Positions 9,101 to 14,429 of a DNA stretch of 19,655 nt are shown one piece after another. Each line of letters starts with the position of its first letter. The stretch's first letter is position 1. The notes under the pieces were generated by a model. The model saw nothing but the letters and a program-made list of their open reading frames with translations. It searched no databases and was not told where the DNA came from. Origin of the DNA: DASWHR01 sp036398095 (lineage in GTDB: Bacteria; Actinomycetota; AC-67); the NCBI GenBank assembly GCA_036398095.1, contig DASWHR010000079.1:1-19655 (forward strand). Direction: 5' to 3'. A program made the position numbers and the translations under genes.

Positions 9101-9357
9101 TAGCGAATCATCGCGCGACCCGGGTTGCCGGTCTCGACGACGTCGCCCGCCTTGACCGACATGCCGTCGGTTGCGGCTACGACGTCCGCGCCCTGCACGG
9201 ACACCGACACGGTTCCGCTGAGAACCCGGAGGGTGGCGAGCTGCTCCGCGTTGGCCGGGCGGACGGCCATGAGAATCGCGAACGCCCCTGCCGCGGCCAC
9301 GACGGCAGCCGTCACGAAGTACTTGGTCTTGGTTGTCGAGCGCCCCGCGTTCAGCAT
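6151..9357 (-). CDS. FecR-domain surface protein with seven Ig-like repeats
   Basis: The 1068-residue envelope protein starts at ATG 9357. An upstream in-frame ATG at 9417 would add 20 Arg/Cys-rich residues before the membrane segment. An SD-like AAGGGGG lies 10 nt before 9357. Order: membrane anchor or signal (about 13-37, ending AVRPANA); FecR domain (about 40-195; GDVVETGNPGRAMIRYFDGS, TASVRGTAYSGT, RVFEGRVKI); a C-x6-C pair (CTLDGIRC); an Asn/Pro linker and a TPTATPAATP stretch (about 245-310); seven Ig-like repeats (about 311-925); and a Pro/Ser/Thr-rich tail of about 140 residues ending in an acidic RDDDSTED. No sortase motif or C-terminal membrane helix is seen. Each repeat contains a version of DEFGNSLGDVT and a C-x4-C. 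FecR domains occur in envelope signal transducers and in polysaccharide or peptidoglycan-linked proteins. The coupling to the CHASE2 cyclase suggests a partner or ligand-binding role. Confidence 0.88.
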   Translation of the reverse strand: MLNAGRSTTKTKYFVTAAVVAAAGAFAILMAVRPANAEQLATLRVLSGTVSVSVQGADVVAATDGMSVKAGDVVETGNPGRAMIRYFDGSETRLDADTRYEIRDLHTLPNKAQSKVIRGKQTRGATFNRIVKLTDSQSRVETEAPTSTASVRGTAYSGTANEDGTFTWRVFEGRVKITDASGRTVIVEAGQGVVIDEDGNIVEVYDLSDEELQTEWVVFNDCTLDGIRCPEVLGEKETGGPGTPTNEPAPNNQPNNQNNNEPNGNAPGNAAAPSATPTATPAATPAATPTATPTATPSGSPSPTPTPTPDPVLTSIVASWSPQNPAAGQSIVFSVLGFDQNGDSMGNVTGGTTFSITPDGTCAANVCRATVAGVHRVTATNGTATDTALFNVAAGPAAALAIAPSNATISPGESQAYTAVAADEFGNPLGNVTGTTLFSIAPDGSCAAAVCTASIVGPHTVTGTMGSLLDTASLNVIGGTLASISLSPSASAIAAGDTQTYLAEGFDAAGNSLGDVTGLTIFTIEPAAEIAAADEACDENVCGGTAAGPYVVTGIAEELSDTATLTIEPGAAQSLELSPSDATVDAGVPQSFEVEAFDEFGNSLGDVTGETGFDIEPAGVFAAELPDAICEANICTAYGAGDWLVTATFGDLTGSALLTIHAGPLAAVEIAPGDATITAGGTQTYTTDGFDEYGNLLGDVTADTTFTIEPAEIFAETADAYACAANVCGATAAGFYVVTGTSGEAFDSAFLTVESAEVASIQISPAEATITAGDSQGYTAEGFDALGNSLGDVTDQTGFGIDGAGWCEGTTCGSNYAGTYTVTGFYGGGDEITATASLTVDPTGIASLDLNPPSATKQAGKAQNYTAFANDEFGNRIGNVTVDTTFSITNGTCDANECKSSTVGEQTVTGSYLGVTGTATLNVTPAGGAGAESAPSGAASTPDIESTGSTGPAAAPTAPSSTSVGSVPAIPDSPAAIMPEPQTVAPPPAPAESTEPASQPRDETPSLPSLPPVVLPGADDGLVPMLPAGGLPANPFSGHDVNLVAVVPGLTLPQSKTRSARDDDSTED
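6583..8427 (-). repeat. Seven tandem Ig-like repeats with invariant C-x4-C (protein-level)
   Basis: Approximate unit boundaries on the minus strand, in protein order, are 8427-8164, 8163-7909, 7908-7639, 7638-7357, 7356-7081, 7080-6817 and 6816-6583, that is 78-94 residues each. Shared features are an opening like SPSDATITAGxxQ, a middle DEFGNxLGDVT, then FxIxP, a C-x4-C (CAANVC, CAAAVC, CDENVC, CEANIC, CAANVC, CEGTTC, CDANEC) and a closing G-x-x-x-VTG...ATLTV strand. The units differ enough that the array is old, or diversified, rather than freshly amplified. Confidence 0.9.
8471..8542 (-). repeat. Six degenerate 12-bp tandem units coding the TPTA/TPAA linker
   Basis: Six 12-bp units run from 8471 to 8542, with plus-strand forms such as GTCGCGGCCGGT (twice in a row at 8495-8518), GTTGCGGTGGGT and GTCGCGGTGGGC. 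In the minus-strand gene they encode the Thr-Pro-Ala linker before the first Ig-like repeat. Such stretches can change length by slippage without shifting the frame. Confidence 0.75.
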
Positions 9358-9537
9358 CTCCCCATTTCCCCCTTGACGCGAACACCTACAGTAGCGGCCG
9401 TCTCGCCTTAGCGCCATCCCAAAATGCCGGGTTGCCGCGCTCGGTGCCTCCTCGCCCGTCCTTCCAAGGAGGTATTACGAGCATGAAGGTCGGGTTGTTC
9501 CCATAGTGTGACGGCCGGCACATTGCGAAAGAGACCG
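9358..9537 (-). other. Leader and intergenic region before the FecR-cyclase operon
   Basis: No gene was found in this stretch. Read on the minus strand it contains several nested complementary segments: CTCG/CGAG around CCTCC/GGAGG (about 9439-9481), then AGCGC/GCGCT enclosing CCC/GGG (about 9409-9441). This suggests a structured 5' leader for the FecR gene. The SD-like AAGGGGG follows just before the start. No recognised riboswitch class could be assigned. Confidence 0.35.
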
Positions 9538-9555
9538 CGCTTGCGTTTGCAAGCG
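9538..9555. terminator. Hairpin downstream of tRNA-Lys, possible auxiliary terminator
   Basis: CGCTTGC and GCAAGCG form a perfect 7-bp stem with a 4-nt GTTT loop (AAAC on the other strand). It lies directly after the 9565-9585 hairpin in the minus-strand reading direction. No long U tract follows, so it may only assist termination. Confidence 0.4.
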
Positions 9556-9564
9556 AAAGAAGGA

Positions 9565-9585
9565 GGGGGACGCATGTGCGCCCCC
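9565..9585 (-). terminator. Rho-independent terminator after tRNA-Lys
   Basis: On the minus strand GGGGGCGCACATGCGTCCCCC folds as a 9-bp stem with one bulged base and a 2-nt loop, starting 7 nt after the tRNA-Lys 3' end. It is followed by the pyrimidine-rich TCCTTCTTTC. It would end transcription of the tRNA cluster before the FecR gene. Confidence 0.6.
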
Positions 9586-9591
9586 CTCGAG

Positions 9592-9665
9592 TGGGCCGCC
9601 AGGGACTCGAACCCCGAACCCTCTGATTAAGAGTCAGATGCTCTAGCCAGTTGAGCTAGCGGCCC
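9592..9665 (-). tRNA. tRNA-Lys (anticodon CUU)
   Basis: The minus-strand cloverleaf has acceptor stem GGGCCGC/GCGGCCC with discriminator A, D arm GCTC...GAGC, anticodon stem TCTGA/TCAGA with loop CTCTTAA (anticodon CTT), and T arm CGGGG-TTCGAGT-CCCTG. CCA is not encoded. The 5' 39 nt overlap the end of the upstream same-strand coding sequence, whose TAA stop uses the last anticodon base and the next two loop bases. Confidence 0.97.
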
Positions 9666-10397
9666 GTAGCTCGCGGCCACGGCGTCGATCCACCCCAGCA
9701 CGCGGGGCAGAAGGATACCGCTTTTCAGGACGACGACCGAAGCCGTTCCATTATAGAGATCGTTCTTGCGGTGACCTGTGCCGGCCTGCTTCACGAACGT
9801 GGCGCGGAACTGCTCGAGCGGCAGACCGGTCTGCGCCGCCCAATATCCGCGTCGCTCGGCTTCGCCTTGGTCGGAATGGAGGTGGAGCGCGATGGCGAAG
9901 CGGGTGCGATCAACCTCGAGGAACGTGGTCGCCCATCGCATGAACAGCCGAACCAGCCTGGCGTCCGAGTTCGAGAACTTCAGACGATGCTCTCGCTTGG
10001 CCCCTTCAGACCAGTAGGCGACGACGCCGGCGATCCAGAGCGGGTTCTGCAGCAATCCCGTGGCTTCGATTCTTCCGGCCTTTCGTGCGGCTTCCTTTCG
10101 TTCGATCGCGTCCCGCTTGCGTCCGGCCGCGACTTCGATCACACGCGCCGTGTCGGGCCGCAGAGCAGCCAGCCGCCCGATTTGCGATGCGGTCAGTTCG
10201 ATGTCGCGGCACCAGCCCGACAGCGTTCCCTTCGACACGGGAACGATCGAGGCGATCTCCTTATAGGAGAGGCCGAGCATGCGAAGCGCGCGGCCGAGAT
10301 CGCGGCGCTCCCAGCGCTTCAAGTCCGCCCAACGGGCGGCGCGCTGCAGCAGCGGCCGGGGAAGAGGAGGGGGAAGGCGGTCGGGTTCGATCGCCAT
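9627..10397 (-). CDS. HTH protein with LAGLIDADG-like C-terminal domain, between tRNA genes
   Basis: No characterised homologue is recognised for this 256-residue protein. Residues 33-66 form a helix-turn-helix (LGLSYKEIASIVPVSKGTLS, then WCRDIELT). Residues 87-111 are a basic helix. Residues 118-245 form a compact domain with WIAGVVAYWSEGAKR, LKFSNSDARLVRLFMRWA and YWAAQTGLPLEQF. These resemble freestanding LAGLIDADG-type DNA-binding or nuclease-like proteins, but the spacing of AG to EG is longer than canonical. The ATG at 10397 is chosen because upstream codons run into tRNA-His; an in-frame ATG at 10433 is an alternative. No SD is visible at either. The last 13 codons lie inside tRNA-Lys, the stop being formed in its anticodon loop. 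That arrangement suggests a selfish element settled among tRNA genes, or a very old gene-tRNA overlap. The nuclease function is only an inference. Confidence 0.7.
   Translation of the reverse strand: MAIEPDRLPPPLPRPLLQRAARWADLKRWERRDLGRALRMLGLSYKEIASIVPVSKGTLSGWCRDIELTASQIGRLAALRPDTARVIEVAAGRKRDAIERKEAARKAGRIEATGLLQNPLWIAGVVAYWSEGAKREHRLKFSNSDARLVRLFMRWATTFLEVDRTRFAIALHLHSDQGEAERRGYWAAQTGLPLEQFRATFVKQAGTGHRKNDLYNGTASVVVLKSGILLPRVLGWIDAVAASYGPLAQLARASDS
9750..9755 (-). promoter_or_regulatory. Consensus -10 (TATAAT) inside the HTH gene, possible tRNA-Lys promoter
   Basis: The minus strand reads CTCTATAATGG, a perfect TATAAT, 84 nt before the 5' end of tRNA-Lys, within codons for Tyr-Asn-Gly. 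Such an AT-rich hexamer is rare in this GC-rich sequence. No good -35 was found. It could give tRNA-Lys its own transcript. Confidence 0.35.
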
Positions 10398-10440
10398 GCA
10401 TCGACGATAGGCGAACCCTGTGACAAGTGACATGGATCCG

Positions 10441-10518
10441 TGGGGTGACCGAGGGGACTTGAACCCCCGACCTCCGGGACCACAACCCGGCGCTCTAACC
10501 AGCTGAGCTACGGCCACC
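10441..10518 (-). tRNA. tRNA-His (anticodon GUG), CCA encoded
   Basis: The minus-strand cloverleaf has acceptor GTGGCCG/CGGTCAC, an extra G at -1 facing C73 (the histidine identity pair), anticodon stem CCGGG/CCCGG with loop TTGTGGT (anticodon GTG), and T arm TCGGGGGTTCAAGTCCCCT. CCA follows C73 in the DNA, unlike the other tRNAs here. It lies 13 nt from tRNA-Arg and is probably co-transcribed with it. Confidence 0.97.
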
Positions 10519-10531
10519 ACGTGCTGTTTCG

Positions 10532-10605
10532 TGCGCCCGGAGGGACTCGAACCCCCGACCCGCTGCTTAGAAGGCAGCCGCTCTATCCACCTGAGCTACG
10601 GGCGC
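10532..10605 (-). tRNA. tRNA-Arg (anticodon UCU)
   Basis: The minus-strand cloverleaf has acceptor GCGCCCG/CGGGCGC with discriminator A, D arm GCTC...GAGC, anticodon stem GCTGC/GCAGC with loop CTTCTAA (anticodon TCT), and T arm CGGGG-TTCGAGT-CCCTC. CCA is not encoded. This tRNA reads the rare AGA/AGG codons of a GC-rich genome. Confidence 0.96.
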
Positions 10606-10636
10606 GGGTCGAAATCGTGCGGTCGCGCGGAAGTCG

Positions 10637-10642
10637 ATTCTA
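10637..10642 (-). promoter_or_regulatory. Candidate -10 (TAGAAT) for tRNA-Arg and tRNA-His
   Basis: On the minus strand CTGGTAGAATCG lies 31 nt upstream of tRNA-Arg in the 71-nt gap after tRNA-Gly. It matches the style of the -10 before tRNA-Gly. No clear -35. Confidence 0.45.
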
Positions 10643-10676
10643 CCAGCAGGCTGCCGGCGAAATCGGCCCGTTTCGG

Positions 10677-10800
<124 letters not shown>

Positions 10801-10876
10801 CGGGGAGTAGCTCAGCTAGGTCCAGAGCGCCGCGTTTGGGACGCGGAGGCCGGAGGTTCGAATCCTCTCTCCCCGA
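10801..10876 (+). tRNA. tRNA-Pro (anticodon UGG)
   Basis: The cloverleaf has acceptor CGGGGAG/CTCCCCG with C1-G72 (a proline identity feature) and discriminator A, a D arm with a long loop (GCTC-AGCTAGGTCCA-GAGC), anticodon stem CCGCG/CGCGG with loop TTTGGGA (anticodon TGG), and T arm GGAGG-TTCGAAT-CCTCT. CCA is not encoded. Its 3' acceptor strand is duplicated immediately downstream. Confidence 0.96.
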
Positions 10877-10892
10877 CTCTCTCCCCGACTCT
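10869..10892 (+). repeat. Tandem 12-bp duplication of the tRNA-Pro 3' end
   Basis: CTCCCCGACTCT occurs twice back to back (10869-10880 and 10881-10892), followed by a partial third CTCCC. The first copy contains the acceptor 3' strand CTCCCCG plus A73, so an identical second acceptor strand lies 12 nt downstream. Confidence 0.9.
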
Positions 10893-10926
10893 CCCGGCGA
10901 ACCAGCCGCGAGCGGGCCCTCCGGCG

Positions 10927-10932
10927 TATGAT
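10927..10932 (+). promoter_or_regulatory. tig: -10 element for leaderless tig transcript
   Basis: TATGAT ends 9 nt before the tig ATG at 10942. No SD occurs between them, so transcription could start at or next to the A of the ATG. No recognisable -35 lies 17 bp upstream. Confidence 0.45.
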
Positions 10933-10941
10933 GCGCGTCCC

Positions 10942-12246
10942 ATGCAGACCACCGTTTCCCGCGAGGGCCCGACACGTGTCCGGCTAACCGTCGAGGTCCC
11001 GCCCGACGAGGTCAAGCCAGCCGCCGACCGAGCGTTCAAGCAGCTCGCGAAGCAGGTCAAGATCCCCGGATTCCGTCCCGGCAAGGCGCCCCGCTCGCTG
11101 CTCGAGGCCCGGTTGGGCAAGGACGAGGTCAAGGACATGATCGTGCGGGAAGCGGTCCCGCAGTTCTACGCGCAGGCGGTCGTGGGCGAAGACATCGACC
11201 CCGTCGCGGCCCCGAAGATCGACATCACCTCGTTCGAGGACGGCGAGGCGCTGATCTTCGAGGCGATCGTCGAAGTCCGGCCCGAAATCCAGCTTCCCGA
11301 CCTGTCGGGAGTCACGGTCGCGCGGCCGGCGTGGAATGCCACCGACGACGACGTTCAATCCCAGCTCGACCGACTCGCCGACCGGTTCGCCACGCTCGAG
11401 CCCGTCGAGCGTCCCGCCGCCGAAGGCGACTTCGTGCTGATCGACATCAAAGGTTCGTGGAACGACGAAGAGATCGAGAACGCAACCGCCAACGACATGC
11501 TCTACGAGGCCGGCTCCGGCCGGATCGTGCCCGAGCTGGACGCCGAGGTGCTGGGCAAGAAGGCCGGCGACATCTTGAAGTTCAACGCCACCCTTCCCGA
11601 GGCGTTCGGGGCGACCTGGGGTGGGCGCGAGGTCACCTTCCAGGTGCTGGTCAAAGACGTGCGCCGCAAGAACGTCCCCGCCATCGACGACGAGTTCGCC
11701 AAGACGTCGTCGGAGTTCGAGACGCTCGACGAGCTCAGGGCCGATCTGGCGGACAAGATCTCGCGGATCAAGCGCGCCGGCGCCGACGCGGAAGTTCGAT
11801 CCAGGATGACCGACGCGCTGGTGGACGCCGTGCCGGTCGTGGCTCCCGACTCGATGGTCGACGAAGAGGTTGCCTTCCGGCTTCACCGATTCTCGGATCA
11901 ACTTCGCGCCGCGGGCGTAGCGCTCGACGACTATCTGGCCTCGGCCGAGACATCCGAGCAGGACATCGAGGCCGAAATCCGCAAGCAAGCGCAGCGGTCG
12001 GTGTCGGCCCAGTTGATCCTGGAAGAAATCGCGCGTCGCGAGGAGTTGCAGGTCGGCGAGGACGAGTTGGAGGCCGAAATCGACCGCCTTGCCGAGGCGA
12101 CGGGCGAAAACGCCCCTGAAGTGCGCAAACGGCTCGAACAGGCCGGCAGGGTCGAGATGGTGGCCGGTGATATTCTCAGACGGAAAGCCCTCGACTTGGT
12201 CGTGGAGAAAGCCGACATCAAAGAAGAGGACGCGGGCGCCGAGTAG
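10942..12246 (+). CDS. tig: Trigger factor, ribosome-associated chaperone
   Basis: Trigger factor binds ribosomal protein L23 at the exit tunnel and shields nascent chains. The 434-residue product has the normal length. The N-terminal ribosome-binding domain contains the signature GFRPGKAP (43-50). A central FKBP-type PPIase domain begins near EGDFVLIDIKG, followed by the helical chaperone domain with VPAIDDEFAK and an acidic C-terminus ending KEEDAGAE. The frame is open much further upstream through the tRNAs, but homology begins at the ATG at 10942. That ATG lacks an SD and sits 9 nt after TATGAT, suggesting a leaderless mRNA. The neighbours clpP and clpX follow on the same strand in the classical folding/degradation order. 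Confidence 0.95.
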   Translation: MQTTVSREGPTRVRLTVEVPPDEVKPAADRAFKQLAKQVKIPGFRPGKAPRSLLEARLGKDEVKDMIVREAVPQFYAQAVVGEDIDPVAAPKIDITSFEDGEALIFEAIVEVRPEIQLPDLSGVTVARPAWNATDDDVQSQLDRLADRFATLEPVERPAAEGDFVLIDIKGSWNDEEIENATANDMLYEAGSGRIVPELDAEVLGKKAGDILKFNATLPEAFGATWGGREVTFQVLVKDVRRKNVPAIDDEFAKTSSEFETLDELRADLADKISRIKRAGADAEVRSRMTDALVDAVPVVAPDSMVDEEVAFRLHRFSDQLRAAGVALDDYLASAETSEQDIEAEIRKQAQRSVSAQLILEEIARREELQVGEDELEAEIDRLAEATGENAPEVRKRLEQAGRVEMVAGDILRRKALDLVVEKADIKEEDAGAE

Positions 12247-12278
12247 CCGAGTCGGGTCCGCGTCGTTCATAAGGACGA

Positions 12279-12315
12279 GGTCCTCCGCATCCGCTCCGGG
12301 CGGATGCGACGGACC
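12279..12315 (+). promoter_or_regulatory. Long hairpin and ClgR-like CGC-N5-GCG site before clpP
   Basis: GGTCC (12279-12283) pairs with GGACC (12311-12315), and CGCATCCGC (12286-12294) pairs with GCGGATGCG (12300-12308) around a 5-nt loop. The helix totals 14 bp with a 2x2 internal loop. Its centre contains CGC-TCCGG-GCG (12292-12302), which matches the CGC-N5-GCG core described for ClgR, the actinobacterial activator of clp genes. No U tract follows, so it is not an intrinsic terminator. The clpP SD (AAGGAG) lies 5 nt downstream. Confidence 0.5.
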
Positions 12316-12333
12316 TGCGAAGGAGACGTTCGG

Positions 12334-12960
12334 ATGCAGAACTACCTGGTTCCCACCGTTATCGAGTCCACGAACCGCGGCGAGCGCGCGTTCGACATCT
12401 ACAGCCGCCTGCTCAAGGAGCGCATCGTCTTCCTCGGCACCGAGGTGGACGACGCGGTCGCGAACCTGATCATGGCGCAGATGCTCCATCTCGAGTCGGA
12501 GGATCCCGACAAGGACATCCACCTCTACATCAACTCGCCCGGCGGCTCGATCACCGCGCTGTTCGCGATCTACGACACGATGAAGTACATCAAGCCGCAC
12601 ACCTCCACGATCTGCATGGGCCAGGCCGCATCGGCCGCGGCCGTGCTGCTCGCCTCGGGATCGCGCGGGAAGCGCTTCGCCCTGCCGCACGCGCGGATCC
12701 TGATCCACCAGCCGCACGGAGGCGCGCAGGGTCAGGCCGTGGACATCGAAATCCAGGCGAAAGAGATTCTTCGCTACCGTCGCCTCCTCGATGAGATCCT
12801 CGCCGAGCACACCGGTCAGACGCTCGAGAAGATCTCCAAGGACACCGACCGCGACTTCATCATGACCGCGGAAGAAGCGAAGGCCTACGGTATAATCGAC
12901 GAGGTCATCTCCAGCCGGCACGCGCAGGACAAGCTGGAAAAGGCCGCGGCCGCGAGCTAA
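12334..12960 (+). CDS. clpP: ATP-dependent Clp protease proteolytic subunit
   Basis: ClpP is the serine peptidase chamber that degrades proteins unfolded by ClpX or ClpC. From the ATG at 12334 the product has 208 residues. AAGGAG lies 8 nt upstream and the sequence MQNYLVPTVIES opens like typical ClpP. Catalytic triad: S100 (GQAASAAAVLLA), H125 (ARILIHQPHGG) and D174 (DTDRDFIM), with the same spacing as E. coli S97/H122/D171. The oligomerisation and handle region (QAKEILRYRRLLDEILAEHTGQ) is intact. An upstream in-frame ATG at 12304 would overlap the hairpin and has no SD. Only one clpP lies between tig and clpX, whereas many actinobacteria carry a clpP1-clpP2 pair there; a second copy may exist elsewhere. 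Confidence 0.96.
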   Translation: MQNYLVPTVIESTNRGERAFDIYSRLLKERIVFLGTEVDDAVANLIMAQMLHLESEDPDKDIHLYINSPGGSITALFAIYDTMKYIKPHTSTICMGQAASAAAVLLASGSRGKRFALPHARILIHQPHGGAQGQAVDIEIQAKEILRYRRLLDEILAEHTGQTLEKISKDTDRDFIMTAEEAKAYGIIDEVISSRHAQDKLEKAAAAS

Positions 12961-12981
12961 CGGCCGAAGAGGGGAGTCCGG

Positions 12982-14262
<1,281 letters not shown>

Positions 14263-14268
14263 GCCGCT

Positions 14269-14290
14269 CGTCCCGCACGCATCCGGGACG
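14269..14290 (+). terminator. Hairpin after clpX
   Basis: CGTCCCG and CGGGACG form a perfect 7-bp stem with an 8-nt loop, starting 6 nt after the clpX stop. No T-rich run follows, so it is a weak terminator or an mRNA-stabilising end. Confidence 0.45.
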
Positions 14291-14333
14291 GAAGTCCTGG
14301 CTAGGCGAACTACGCATCGCCACTCCCGTATTT

Positions 14334-14352
14334 CGCGCCATGTTTTGGCGCG
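14334..14352 (+). promoter_or_regulatory. First hairpin of the subtilase leader
   Basis: CGCGCCA and TGGCGCG form a perfect 7-bp stem with a 5-nt loop (TGTTT). It lies 8 nt upstream of the SD-sequestering helix and may be part of the same structured leader. Confidence 0.55.
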
Positions 14353-14360
14353 GTTCCGGC

Positions 14361-14428
14361 ACCGACACTCCTTTCAGCAGCATTGGGCGACCCACGGTCC
14401 CCGAGTGGGTCGGAGAAGGAGTGTTGGT
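14361..14428 (+). promoter_or_regulatory. SD-sequestering leader structure before the subtilase gene
   Basis: Bases 14361-14373 (ACCGACACTCCTT) pair with 14416-14428 (AAGGAGTGTTGGT) over 13 bp with one G-U wobble; a further G-U pair is possible at 14374/14415. The helix contains the whole SD (GAAGGAG) and ends one base before the ATG at 14430. Inside it, CGACCCAC (14388-14395) pairs with GTGGGTCG (14405-14412). The pairing is too long for chance in a 165-nt intergenic region. It is consistent with a translational switch such as a riboswitch platform, thermosensor or protein-binding leader. No known riboswitch aptamer was recognised. Confidence 0.6.
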
Positions 14429-14429
14429 C

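Noticed and set aside
9358..9480. S-box (SAM) or cobalamin riboswitch before the FecR gene
   Set aside because: Only short scattered strings match (GGCAACC, GGCGCTAA, CTACTGTA). The P3 pairing of an S-box is broken and no downstream B12-box partner is seen.
10398..10520. N-terminal extension of the HTH protein starting with MVAVAQLVRAPGCGPGGRG
   Set aside because: This is the well-known spurious translation of a tRNA (here tRNA-His). The HTH protein is better started at 10397.
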